This document shows, piece after piece, positions 1 to 9,010 of a DNA stretch of 64,000 nucleotides. The translations under genes were made by a program, and so were the position numbers. A model generated the notes under the pieces. That model was not told the origin of the DNA. It did no database searches and saw nothing but the letters and a program-made list of their open reading frames with translations. Position 1 is the first letter of the stretch, and each line of letters opens with the position of its first letter. This DNA is from Melastoma dodecandrum (lineage: Eukaryota > Streptophyta > Magnoliopsida > Myrtales > Melastomataceae), in assembly GCA_029817715.1 (NCBI GenBank), contig JARUPY010000471.1, forward strand, positions 3,658,001-3,722,000, given 5' to 3'.

Positions 1-198
1 ACTTTCTCTTTTTCCATCATCATACAAGAAATGTCTACACGTCCCTTTATATATAGGGAGGAGTAGGAAAATCAAAAGACAATAGAAACCGACATATTTA
101 ATGACATATTTAATAGCCTGCTTAAATAACCCACTTAAATGACTTTTCCGTTACTAAATTCAATACACATTAATATTGATCATAAATTACCTTCAACA
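1..198 (-). repeat. Copia 3' LTR (partial)
   Basis: Positions 1-198 match 3511-3695 of the other LTR almost base for base, apart from a short extra stretch near 125-140 and a few substitutions. The end reads ..TTCAACA, the complement of the TG that starts the LTR on the minus strand. About 150 bp of this LTR lies outside the window. Confidence 0.93.
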
Positions 199-206
199 CC
201 CCCTCT
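199..206 (-). other. Copia polypurine tract
   Basis: Reads AGAGGGGG on the minus strand, directly against the 3' LTR, where second-strand priming occurs in LTR retrotransposons. Confidence 0.8.
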
Positions 207-1465
207 TAATTTATGATCTTCAAGAAGTCTTTGAATGTCTCGAACTTCTCAGAAGACACCGCCTTTGTAAGAACGTCTGCGGGTTGATCATGGGTGCTGA
301 TGAACTCTAGAAGAATCTCCTTCTGCGAAACCATCTCTCTGATGAAATGATGACGAAGTTCTATGTGCTTCGATCTTGCATGAAAAACTGGATTCTTGGT
401 CATAGCGATTGCAGATTGGTTATCACAGAAGATTGTTGTTGGCTCGTCCACCTTCTGTTGTAATTCTAGAAGTAACCTTCTGAGCCAGACAGCTTCTCTT
501 GTTGCTTCATTTACTGCGATGTACTCAGCTTCTGCAGATGAGAGTGCAACAGTGTTTTGCTTCTTTGAACTCCATGAAATGGGCTTTGTTCCAATACAGA
601 ACAAGTATCCTGGTGTGCTTCTACGATCATCCAAGCTTCCTGCCCAATCACTATCTACATAACCCACTAAATCATCCTTCTGCTCTTTTGTATACTTCAA
701 TCCGACATTCTGTGTGCCTTGTAGATAGCGTAGAACTCTTTTTGTTGCTATGAAATGAGTTCTGCTGGGGTTGCTCATGAATCTAGATAGCAAACTCACA
801 GAATGAACAATATCAGTCCTAGTGTGAGTGAGATAAATAAGAGAACCAACCAGGCTTCTGTAGATCTTCGAATCAAAGCCTTCTGTAGAATCCTCCTTCT
901 GTAACTTCTCATTGAGTGACATTGGTGTAGAAATTGGCTTTGCATTCTCCATACGGAATTTCTTCAATAGATCTGCTATGTACTTCTCTTGAGAAATGAA
1001 AATCTCTCCTTTCTTCTGCTTCACTTGAAGTCCGAGAAAGTACTTCATCAAGCCAAGATCTGTCATCTCAAATTCTTCCATCATGGCTTCCTTGAACTTC
1101 TGCAGCAAGCTTCTGCTGGTGCTAGTGTAGATCAAGTCATCCACATAAAGACATGCTATTAAAAAATCAGGACCAACCTTCTGTATGTATAATGAAGGTT
1201 CTACTGAGCTTCTGGAGAATCCTTTCTTTTGTAGATAGGAATCAATTCTGCAATTCCACGCCCTTGGTGCTTGCTTCAAACCATATAGAGCCTTATGCAG
1301 TCTGTAGACTTTGTCTTCTGTGCCTTTCATCACGAATCCTTGTGGTTGTTCTACGTAGACTTCTTCTTCTAGTACTCCATTAAGAAATGCTGACTTGACA
1401 TCAAGCTGGAATACTTCAAGCTCCTTCTGTGCTGCAATGGCTAGAACAGCACGGATTGTCTCCAT
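206..1465 (-). CDS. Copia reverse transcriptase / RNase H part of pol
   Basis: Open frame of 419 codons. It begins inside the RT domain ([18 protein letters not shown], with DVKSAFLNG and the GLKQAPRAW block), holds the catalytic YVDDL motif near residue 109, and ends in the Copia RNase H ([43 protein letters not shown]). In a live element this copies the RNA template and removes it. The true frame continues upstream past a TAG at 1550-1552, so the methionine at 1465 is internal and not a real start. The frame is intact to its stop against the polypurine tract. Confidence 0.9.
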   Translation of the reverse strand: METIRAVLAIAAQKELEVFQLDVKSAFLNGVLEEEVYVEQPQGFVMKGTEDKVYRLHKALYGLKQAPRAWNCRIDSYLQKKGFSRSSVEPSLYIQKVGPDFLIACLYVDDLIYTSTSRSLLQKFKEAMMEEFEMTDLGLMKYFLGLQVKQKKGEIFISQEKYIADLLKKFRMENAKPISTPMSLNEKLQKEDSTEGFDSKIYRSLVGSLIYLTHTRTDIVHSVSLLSRFMSNPSRTHFIATKRVLRYLQGTQNVGLKYTKEQKDDLVGYVDSDWAGSLDDRRSTPGYLFCIGTKPISWSSKKQNTVALSSAEAEYIAVNEATREAVWLRRLLLELQQKVDEPTTIFCDNQSAIAMTKNPVFHARSKHIELRHHFIREMVSQKEILLEFISTHDQPADVLTKAVSSEKFETFKDFLKIIN

Positions 1466-1549
1466 CCTTGCTACAGGAGCAAAAGTTTCTGTAAAATCAA
1501 TTCCAGGCTTCTGTGAATAGCCTTTTGCTACGATGCGAGCTTTATGCTT

Positions 1550-1999
1550 CTACACACTTCCATATTCATTATAATTGGTCTTGTAGACCCACTTTAATCC
1601 GACAGCTTCTTTTCCTTCTGGTAGATCGACCAATGACCACGTGTCATTCTTCTCTATAGAAGTCATCTCCTCCTTCATGGCATTTCTCCATTTTTCTTCT
1701 TTGGCTGCCTCCTCAAAGTTCTGTGGCTCAAATGCAGCAAGAGCAAAGTTAGCTTGCTCATAAATTTCAGTGAATGATCGATACTTCCTTGGTGGTGTAT
1801 CTCCAATGGGACCCTTCGCTTTTGGAATGGTTTTAGAGGAACTAGCTTCTGTTGTTCCGATGGGATTCTGTACTGTAACTTCTGCTACTGCTTCTGTTGT
1901 CCTGATAGGATTCTGTACAGATGCTTCTATTACTGTTTCTGTATACTGGAAAATCTGAGTCATAGAAGACTCTTCCTGCAAAAACCAACTTGTAGCCAT
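1550..1999 (-). pseudogene. Copia hinge and N-terminal RT segment, ended by in-frame stop
   Basis: The frame holds a Ser/Thr-rich hinge with two near-copies of a roughly 17-residue unit (around VQNPIRTTEA and VQNPIGTTEA), then the PPRKYRSFTEIYEQ segment and the RT entry block WRNAMKEEMTSIEKNDTW..GLKWVYKTNYNE. The frame stops at TAG (1550-1552) where the family normally runs on, and the same frame continues below it into the 206-1465 block. The upstream end overlaps the gag/protease frame in another phase, marking the deletion joint that removed integrase. Confidence 0.82.
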
Positions 2000-3323
2000 T
2001 TTTCATCATCTGTCCCACACTTAGTAGGTTCTGTGCGATTTCTGAAGTGTAGAAGACATCGTGCATCCTCTTTTGTTGACCTTCTGCACTGAAAACTGAA
2101 ACAACACATTTACCTTCTATCTTTAACTTCTTGCTATCTCCAAGTTCCAAGAGAGAGTTGTATTTCTCATCAAGCTCCACAAAGTTCTTCTTGATCCCTG
2201 TGAGATGGTTACTACACCCACTATCGAGGAACCATATCTCATTCATATCTTCCACGGTGTTAGAGGAAGAATAGAAAACTTTAGAAGGTTCATCTTCCTT
2301 AGAGAAATTTACCGAGCTTCTGTCCTCATTCTTCTGTTCATTCTTCTGCTCTTTATCTTTGTACCAGCAATCACGATCTGAATGAGTTGGGAACTTGCAT
2401 CTCCTGCATCGAAAACGACAATTTTTTGTTTCATGATTATTCTTTCTGCAGATGCGGCATCCTGCTTCTGCTTCTCCATGACCGCTTCTGTGCTGACCTT
2501 CTGGTCGTCCTTCTGCATAGCCTCTGCCTCTGCCACGAGACCTGCCTCCACGTCCTCTGCCATAGGACCTTCTGTTGTTTCCAGAACGTTCTTGCTTCTG
2601 CTCAGAAACATTCAATTTCGCTTGAAATGCTTGCTCCACGGGGGTTGTGTACTTGCTGACCCGTTTCTCATGGGCTTCTAGGGAACCCATCAATTCATAG
2701 ATGGAAACTTCTGCGAGATCCTTCATCTCTTCAATCACGGTTACCACATGCTCAAACTTCTGTGGCAAGCTTCTGAGGATTTTCTCCACGACTTTTCTAT
2801 CTGGGACGACTTCTCCACAACTCTTCAATTGATTGAGGATCTCCACGATCCTTGAGAAGTAGTCTTTGACGTTTTCTGAGTCTTTCATGGATAGATTGTC
2901 GAAGTCTCTCCAAAGATTCTGCAGCTTTATAGAGATCACCTTCTGTGACCCTTTGAACTCCTTCTTTAGGACTTTCCACGCTTCATTCACCTTCTTCAGG
3001 CCGAATATCCTTGGGTAGATGGTTTTGCTCACGGATTGTTGCAGAATCCGCAGAGCCATGACATTCTTCATGACGTTCTCCTTGTACGCCTTCTGCTCAT
3101 CTTCTGTGGGGTTGATGACACCTTTTGCGGAAGTGTTGTCACTTTCTGGGAGAGAGATTCCTTCTGGAACTTCTTCGTAGCCTTCCTCCACAAGTTTCCA
3201 TAGATCTTGCGAAAGGAAAATGGTCTCCATTTGAGAACTCCAATAGTCAAAGTGCTCACCGTCGAAGATGTGAATTTGGTTGGAAGAAAAAGTGAAGAAC
3301 ATGTTGCCAGCGGATGTAGACAT
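1842..3323 (-). CDS. Copia gag and aspartic protease
   Basis: 493 codons from ATG at 3323, just downstream of the primer-binding site. The N-terminal half is a gag of the UBN2/DUF4219 type (FDGEHFDYWSSQMETIF; LQNLWRDFDNLSMKDSE). A basic Arg/Gly stretch precedes a zinc knuckle-like C/H cluster (CRICRKNNHETKNC). The protease motif WFLDSGCSNHLTG is at about residue 366. It ends in the GAG-pre-integrase region (SVGQMMKNGYKLVF), then runs into about 40 residues of out-of-phase sequence past the deletion joint near 1975. The part up to the joint looks intact. Confidence 0.88.
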   Translation of the reverse strand: MSTSAGNMFFTFSSNQIHIFDGEHFDYWSSQMETIFLSQDLWKLVEEGYEEVPEGISLPESDNTSAKGVINPTEDEQKAYKENVMKNVMALRILQQSVSKTIYPRIFGLKKVNEAWKVLKKEFKGSQKVISIKLQNLWRDFDNLSMKDSENVKDYFSRIVEILNQLKSCGEVVPDRKVVEKILRSLPQKFEHVVTVIEEMKDLAEVSIYELMGSLEAHEKRVSKYTTPVEQAFQAKLNVSEQKQERSGNNRRSYGRGRGGRSRGRGRGYAEGRPEGQHRSGHGEAEAGCRICRKNNHETKNCRFRCRRCKFPTHSDRDCWYKDKEQKNEQKNEDRSSVNFSKEDEPSKVFYSSSNTVEDMNEIWFLDSGCSNHLTGIKKNFVELDEKYNSLLELGDSKKLKIEGKCVVSVFSAEGQQKRMHDVFYTSEIAQNLLSVGQMMKNGYKLVFAGRVFYDSDFPVYRNSNRSICTESYQDNRSSSRSYSTESHRNNRS

Positions 3324-3333
3324 GACCTTCTGC

Positions 3334-3345
3334 GCTCTGATACCA
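3334..3345 (-). other. Copia primer-binding site
   Basis: Minus strand reads TGGTATCAGAGC, the standard plant Copia site complementary to the 3' end of initiator tRNA-Met. It lies four bases from the 5' LTR edge at 3350. Confidence 0.9.
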
Positions 3346-3349
3346 AATT

Positions 3350-3695
3350 TGTTTGGGGGGGTTATGTGTGTAGGATTGGATAGGAATGGAGAAGGTGCTA
3401 GCAGAACGTAGGTTCTGTACTGCCGACGACCTTCTGTAGGATAGAGGAAACCTTCTGTAGAGCTGCTGCACCTACGAGGAGTGTTTTGGCTACAATTTCT
3501 CTTTGTTTAAACTTTCTCTTTTTCCATCATCATACAAGAAATGTCTACACGTCCCTTTATATATAGGGAGGAGTAGGAAAATCAAAAGACAATAGAAACC
3601 GACATATTTAATGACATATTTAATAGCCTGCTTAAATGACTTTTCCGTTACTAAATCCAATACACATTAATATTGATCATAAAGTACCTTCAACA
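3350..3695 (-). repeat. Copia 5' LTR, 346 bp
   Basis: Bounded by TGTTGAAGG..(minus strand) and ..CCCCAAACA. It contains a TATATATAGGG block near 3559-3570 on the plus strand, a likely TATA region. The CTTCTG word typical of the body also occurs twice here (near 3431 and 3450). Confidence 0.9.
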
Positions 3696-4258
3696 CACCT
3701 GTCATCCCCTTACCCTTGTGGAAGACAACGAGTTCAACCACGACGCCTTTATCGACTTACTCCTTGTCACCTGACTTCTACTGCTTCCTCTCTGAATATG
3801 TTGAGGAATTCACCACACCCTCCATCGACAGCTTCTCCAAGCCCTTAAATCTCGCGTCTGGATTTGTTGCGTCCCTGCATCGGATTGTCGGGGCATGGAT
3901 TGCAGCCCTTCTAACATGCTCACCACCGATGACATGGGAGGTCGCAACATCGGAGAGGGGTTTGTGCACAGCAGCACCAGGTTCAGCATTCTCATTGCTT
4001 CTTCCTTGTTATAGTCCGTTCCAAGGGCGAGATCCACAAGCTCCAGGAGGTTGCATGCTCTTGCAACATGTACGCCTTTGATTCCATCACACGCCAAGAG
4101 TTAAAAATACATAATCTTATTCTTCATTCAAAAGCATAAAATGGGCGACACCCGACAGCGGAGCGCTACTCATAAACAAAGCCTTCCTTTGACATATAAT
4201 TCGTGTTGCTTTTGCCGCTCACAATCTCCAAAGCAACAACTCCGAAGCTGTAAACGTC
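3696..4258 (-). pseudogene. LRR-VIII-2 receptor kinase copy A, 3' end fragment
   Basis: Matches the last two exons of copy C (27955-28625) at DNA level. Recognisable peptide blocks are [32 protein letters not shown] and [20 protein letters not shown]. The frame is shifted several times and part of the last exon's C-terminal tail is cut off by the Copia insertion at 3695. Homology stops abruptly at about 4258, inside the exon carrying the VYSFGVVALEIVSGK block. The remaining kinase and LRR exons are absent here; fragments of the 5' end may be those at 18360-18726. It is dead. Confidence 0.88.
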
Positions 4259-4356
4259 GGAGGTCCAAAATCGGATAGCAACAAAGGCTGCATCTCTGCC
4301 CATGGACTGCCATAGATTGTCCTTGGATTGCCCACCGTCCGCCCATCGGACCAAAG
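4259..4356. other. Unassigned sequence between kinase fragment and Tat element
   Basis: About 100 bases with no similarity I can see to the receptor kinases. Read together with 17226 onward (the two sides of the Tat target site) it is probably part of one older repeat into which the Tat element inserted. Confidence 0.35.
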
Positions 4357-4361
4357 AGTGG
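4357..4361. repeat. Tat element target-site duplication, left
   Basis: AGTGG, identical to 17221-17225 on the other side of the element. Five bases is the expected duplication length for Ty3/Gypsy integration. Confidence 0.93.
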
Positions 4362-4569
4362 TGTTCGCGCACGGAACGGATCACGTCGGAAATAGTTGGC
4401 AATGGACTCACAGTAGTTGTATTGTGGTCGCCAGTAAGAAGATGCACTAACTTTATACAGAAATAATGCAAGTCTTACAATCTTTAGAGAATTAAAAGAA
4501 AAGGGCTTACAACCATTAAAAGGGAAAAAGGGAAACGGTGGTGACGATGTGGGATCTTGTAGCGGCGGA

Positions 4570-4725
4570 GAACAGGTGACGAAGGCCTTGGAAGCTCGCT
4601 CCGTCGGTGGTAGTCGCTGGCGGGGATCTGTGACGAAGGCCCTACGAGCTCACTCCGTCGGTGGTGTCGCTGGCGGAAGATTGACGGCAAAGGCCCTACG
4701 AGCTCACTCTGTCGGTGGAAGGGTA
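4570..4725. repeat. LTR minisatellite 1 (about 52-bp unit, three copies)
   Basis: Three GC-rich units built on GACGAAGGCC..GAGCTCRCTCCGTCGGTGG follow one another. The same array is at 16332-16487 in the other LTR, so it predates the insertion. Confidence 0.8.
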
Positions 4726-5149
4726 GTTGACCTATAAACCGGGTCAGGGCATCTAATTCCTAAGGTTGACGAACAAACTTCAGAGTTTTTGGCTGTGTGT
4801 ATTCGTGTCTTGTCTTTGGAAACTCCTTTGCTATTTATAGAGAGCTCGTACGTGTCTAACACGTAACGAGTGGATCTTGTTACAGATCGTGTCATAGATC
4901 GTGATCCCTAGTATCGTGGGAGTGTCCCAAGAACTTCCCATGAGGTACGGGATCACGTTCCTGAAGATTAGAATCGGTTACGATTCTCAACAATCGTGAT
5001 TTTAGGAATAAATAAATCTATTCCCATCTCGTCGACTTGCTTTGTTTGTACGGGCTTTGGCTGCTGTAGTTGCCTTTGTTCAGGATAAGGTCGACTTGAC
5101 CCTATGAGTAGACCTAGCTACTATTGGGTCCTATTGGTAGTCATATCTT

Positions 5150-5400
5150 AGTGGTGAGTTGACCTAGTCGACTCTATACATGAGTCGTCTTTAGTAACTC
5201 CATTGTGGGTCGACTTCATCATGAGTTAACCCAACCGACCTCGTCATGAGTCGACCTGGGTGACTTTGTCATGAGTTAACCCAATCGACTTCGTCATGAG
5301 TTAACCCAGTCGACTTCACTATGAGTCGACCTGGGCGACATCGTTCTGAGTTAGCCCAGTCGACTTTGTCATGAGTCGGCCTGGGCGACTTCGTTCTTAG
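5150..5400. repeat. LTR minisatellite 2 (about 24-bp unit, GTCGAC core)
   Basis: Repeated units alternate around CATGAGTTAACCCAGTCGAC and CATGAGTCGACCTGGGYGAC, about nine in all. The copy at 16912-17162 in the other LTR is nearly identical. The units contain the SalI-type palindrome GTCGAC. Confidence 0.82.
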
Positions 5401-5458
5401 GCAGTGTGATGATTCCTGGGCTCTAAGCCCAGGCCCAAAATTATTTACTATGTCAACA

Positions 5459-5473
5459 TAAGCCCCCCTTTTA
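5459..5473 (-). other. Tat element polypurine tract
   Basis: Minus strand reads AAAAGGGGGGCTTA directly against the 3' LTR edge at 5458. Confidence 0.82.
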
Positions 5474-5526
5474 TGCTGGGTTAGCTATGCTGACTTAGCA
5501 AAAAAAAAAAAAAAAAAATCACACCC

Positions 5527-5533
5527 TATATAA
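5527..5533 (+). promoter_or_regulatory. TATA box of the antisense PMD gene
   Basis: TATATAA, about 148 bp upstream of the ATG at 5681, in a 222-bp stretch between the LTR edge and the start codon. The distance allows a transcription start near 5560 and a leader of about 120 bases. Confidence 0.55.
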
Positions 5534-5680
5534 GGGAGAGTGAGTGTCCTTTTCCCGCCCATCTCCTTACTTGCTCAACACTTCTTCACCTTCCTCCTCA
5601 AGAAACCCAGAAAACCCTCGTTCTTGAAACCCTCCGTCCCTTCCATCTCCTTCACCAAAATCTCTCCGATCTTTAAAAAG

Positions 5681-8600
5681 ATGGCAACTTTCAAAGCCTT
5701 CGAACTCCACAATGTCCGTGCGGGGCCGGCCGGACCTATTCCGGTCGCGGAAGACCAAGGATCGGGTGTCGCTCTTGGACCCATCTTGCCGGAGCATCTG
5801 TTTCCAGAAGTGGTGCCACTCAACTACCTCATCACAGAGAAGCCTATCCCGGTTTGTCATCCCAACTTTATTAATCCCCTCAACTGGGAGAAGCAGGGGA
5901 CCTTTTTGTGCTTCCCTTCTGCTACTAAGGCCGAGATGATAGAGTGGTTAGAGATGTGGGAGGATCATTTTGAAAATCGATTCAGGGACCAGAAGATTCT
6001 CAGATTTTTTAGGATGTCAATAGCTAGTAAGAGCTGTGATCCTAGGGTTTGTGCGGCTATTCTGCCTTTCTGGAACTCCATGGTGAACTGCTTCTATTTC
6101 CCAGAAGGCCCTATGTCCATCACTTTGGCAGATTTGAAGTTTTTGACCGGGAGCAAGATTAATGGCCGCCCAGTGCGTCAATATGCCCAGGCAGGAGACA
6201 TTAGTCCAAAGGGAGCCCTCCAGTATATGGAAGTAGTAAACAAACACTTGCAGATGGCCTCAGTGGGCAAGAAAAAGGGCGAGAAGCGAACGACCGCAGG
6301 GTTCGGCGCCCAGGAAGAGATCGAATTTCTCAGCACCTGGCTGAGCAAATTTGTCTATTGTTTCCCTGGGAAGAAGGTTGGCCACACGTCTCACGCAGTG
6401 GCGAACTTTTTGAGGGAGACTACTGAAGAAGTCGCCTGGGGTCCCTTCATCCTCGGTCTGCTATATCACGATCTGGAGAGGGCGACTTCTCAAATCAAGC
6501 CATTCCCAAAGCATCCAGCAGGAGGCATGCTTTGGTTGGTCCATCTATGGTCGGCCATGTGGATGCAAGGGTTGACTGGATTCAAGGTCCCCACGACGCC
6601 CCCTGAAGCCTTGTACTATGGGGAGATCATCTTGAATCGATGCTGCCAGCGCAAAGACCAGTGGCTCCCGACTTCAGTTACTGGCCATATGAAGCATATA
6701 GCTGATTTCGCGAGAGCAGATCGACGCGACTGGGCGCCTCTCCCAGGTCACAAAACAATTGCCCAAAAGGTCGACCCCCAGATCGCTCCAGGCTTTTGGA
6801 GCGGGGCTCTCACCAGCAGGGATTTGCCAGTAGTTTTCGACAACTATCTGTCCTTCGAAGTCTATAACCCTCAGCTGTGCGCAAGACAGTTCGGGTTCAT
6901 CCAGAGCGCGGAGGTCCCTTTTGTTGATGCCAGTGGTGGCCTACTTGGAAGGGCGACGAAGATCCCGTGCAAGTCGGGTGACGCCAAGGTCCTGGAGTTG
7001 CTTAGCAGAAAGGCGCAACTCCTCAGGATGGAGTTCCCATCCAGTTCCTCCTCTTGCTTCGCCACACAGTTCTTCACTGTGCTGTGGTCATCTATGTATG
7101 AGGAGCTGCGATCCTTGATGCACTTCCTCGAGGTCTCCGACGAACCTGATTTCTATCCTGATGATGCTCAACTCAAAGCGAGAGGTAAGGACTTAGCTTT
7201 GTTTAAACAGCATGGAGTTCTTAATATTAGACCTAAGTTTTCTCTTCTTCTTTTCCTTCTAGGATCATTACTTCCTCGGGGCCCCGGCAAAGCGAAGCTC
7301 AAAGCCCCCCTTGCCCCTGGTCCCTCCAAGTCCAAGCCGATCGACAAGGGGAAGGCCAAAGTCGCAGGTCCCAAGCGAACGACTAGAGGCGACTCTTCTA
7401 AGGCCAACGTCGCCTCAAAACGCAAGGAGATCGAAGAGGAAGAGGAGGAAGACCCCGATGAGATGCCTCTATCAAAGAGGAGGAAACTGGTGAGGGTACC
7501 ATCTCCAGTGGTGGCTCCCCTTCCCAAGTCGCCGACTACCGTACCGTAGCGGCGACTTCTTCTTCTAGGTCGCCAGCAGCGGTGGCCCCACTCAGATCAC
7601 CAATAGTGAGTTCATCATCTGCTGCGGCGCCTGCGACCTTAGCGACGGTCGATATTGCTCGAGGAGTGACTACAGAGGTATGACTCTACTGATTCTAATT
7701 CACCTTGAGCTTCTGTATCTAAGCCGCACTATATTGCCTAGGGCGAAGCTTCAACCGGAGATGGTGACCAACCTACTCCCCCTGTTTTCGAGACAGGTTC
7801 TACGGCTTCAATCGCCGAGGTGAGCTCGACTCCCTGCTAAGATATATTACTCTAGTTCATATATGAACTTTGGTTATATTATACTCTATTCTAGGAAGAG
7901 CAGGCTCCTGAAGTCTTGTTACAAGAAGAAGGAACCGCTATGGTTTTATTCGATCCTTCAACTTGGTCGACGCGAGATGAGGCATCACCTCAGTCGATGC
8001 GAGAGGAGGAAGAACAAGGCGTTCCTTCTTCTTCAGTCCACACTCATGCACCACCAATGGTATATGTTCTTCTTTTACACAAAGCATGGTGTTGTTATCG
8101 CGATTCTAAACGTGACACTTTACAGGCTCGTCCGAAGAGAGTGAAGACGACTGCTGGCCGCCAGAAGGCTCCTACTCCTTCCACTTCTTCGGGCGAAAGC
8201 TCTGAGGGTTTACTACCTTCGGAGGTAAGTATTCGATTGCATGAAAGTGTCGACTTTTCAGGATATTGTGTCTTAGCAACATTTCATTTCTTATTCTGCA
8301 GGATCCTGCTGCAGCGACCTCGACTAGCGACCCATGGGTGAAGCTTCACGAGGATGTTGAAGAGTTGTGCCAGCTTCTGCATATCGATCCGTTAGAGATC
8401 GACTCATTTAAGAGGATGCAGAAGCTGGTTAAAAGAATCGAGGCTTCCCCTTGGGTCACGGATGAACTGTTGGGGGCCTGCAAGAGCTTTAAGTCGACGT
8501 ACTGGACCCGTTGGAGGGATTATGACGCCGACTTGCTTATCTTGGAATCGACTGACTCGAAGATTCAGTTGATCAATCAAGCTCGAAAGCAGGCCTCTAA

Positions 8601-8874
8601 AGCTGCACAGGACGCCCGCCAGCGTTTGGTCGACGTGCGAGAGAAGCTGACCGAGGCAGAGAGGCAGATAGAGTTTTATACCAACCTCAAGAATGACCTG
8701 ACTCGGCAGCTTGCGTCGATCAACACTCAGGAAATCGAGGAGCTGGAGGCCAGGGCTGGAAAAGATAGGGAAAAGGTCGTTGACCTCTATGCCCAGCGGA
8801 ATAGGGTGAACGCGAAGCGCCGAGCTCGCGAGTCCCTTATCTTCGATTTCAAAAAGGCTGGCGGGTTAGATTAG
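5681..8874 (+). CDS. Antisense plant-mobile-domain (PMD) gene carried by the Tat element
   Basis: A spliced gene on the strand opposite gag-pol. Start ATG at 5681 (context AAAAAGATGG). Exons that keep frame: 5681-7184, 7263-7677, 7742-7819, 7895-8059, 8126-8224, 8302-8874; the last four introns are phase 0 with clean GT..AG ends. Within the second exon a TAG at 7547-7549 is bypassed either by an extra small intron (7490-7568) or reflects a one-base frameshift. The N-terminal 400 residues form an aminotransferase-like plant mobile domain (WLEMWEDHFENRF; LPFWNSMVNCFYFPEGPMSI; TLADLKFLTG). Next come a basic region (PLSKRRKLVRV, possible nuclear signal), an Ala/Pro/Ser-rich linker, and a C-terminal coiled coil (about 190 residues from DPWVKLHEDVEELC). 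Function unknown; PMD domains are known from transposons and from host silencing factors of the MAIN family. Confidence 0.8.
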
Positions 8875-9010
8875 ATGATTTGTAATTAGAACAACAATGT
8901 AATCACATTGCTTTCACTTTAATCGATTAAGCATGTCGTTTCTCAAGCTAATCTCTACGCATAATTATTCTTCTGGAGATTATCACTTGGGCGAAGTTTA
9001 GCGCGACCCC

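Larger units (their letters stand above)
1..3695 (-). mobile_element. Ty1/Copia LTR retrotransposon, integrase-less, truncated by window edge
   Basis: Minus-strand element bounded by two related LTRs (5' LTR at 3350-3695; the 3' LTR reaches position 198 and its outer end lies outside the window). A primer-binding site (TGGTATCAGAGC on the minus strand) and a polypurine tract lie in the expected places. Reading 5' to 3' on the minus strand it holds gag with a zinc knuckle, an aspartic protease and the start of the GAG-pre-integrase domain, then jumps to the reverse transcriptase and RNase H. The whole integrase core is missing and there is one in-frame stop before the main RT block. It is therefore non-autonomous. 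It sits inside the last exon of a broken receptor-kinase copy, whose sequence resumes at 3696. Confidence 0.93.
4362..5458 (-). repeat. Tat element 3' LTR
   Basis: 1097 bp. It differs from the copy at 16124-17220 by only seven substitutions that I could see and no length change. It contains two internal tandem arrays (4570-4725 and about 5150-5400) and a TATTTATAGAG box near 4831. Confidence 0.96.

Noticed and set aside
5150..5400. Regular repeats suggestive of a CRISPR-like array
   Set aside because: This is a minisatellite inside a retrotransposon LTR, with degenerate contiguous units and no unique spacers, in a plant nuclear genome.
5540..5680. Upstream extension of the PMD frame
   Set aside because: The extension starts at GTG and lies in the likely leader just behind the TATA box; the ATG at 5681 has a good context.
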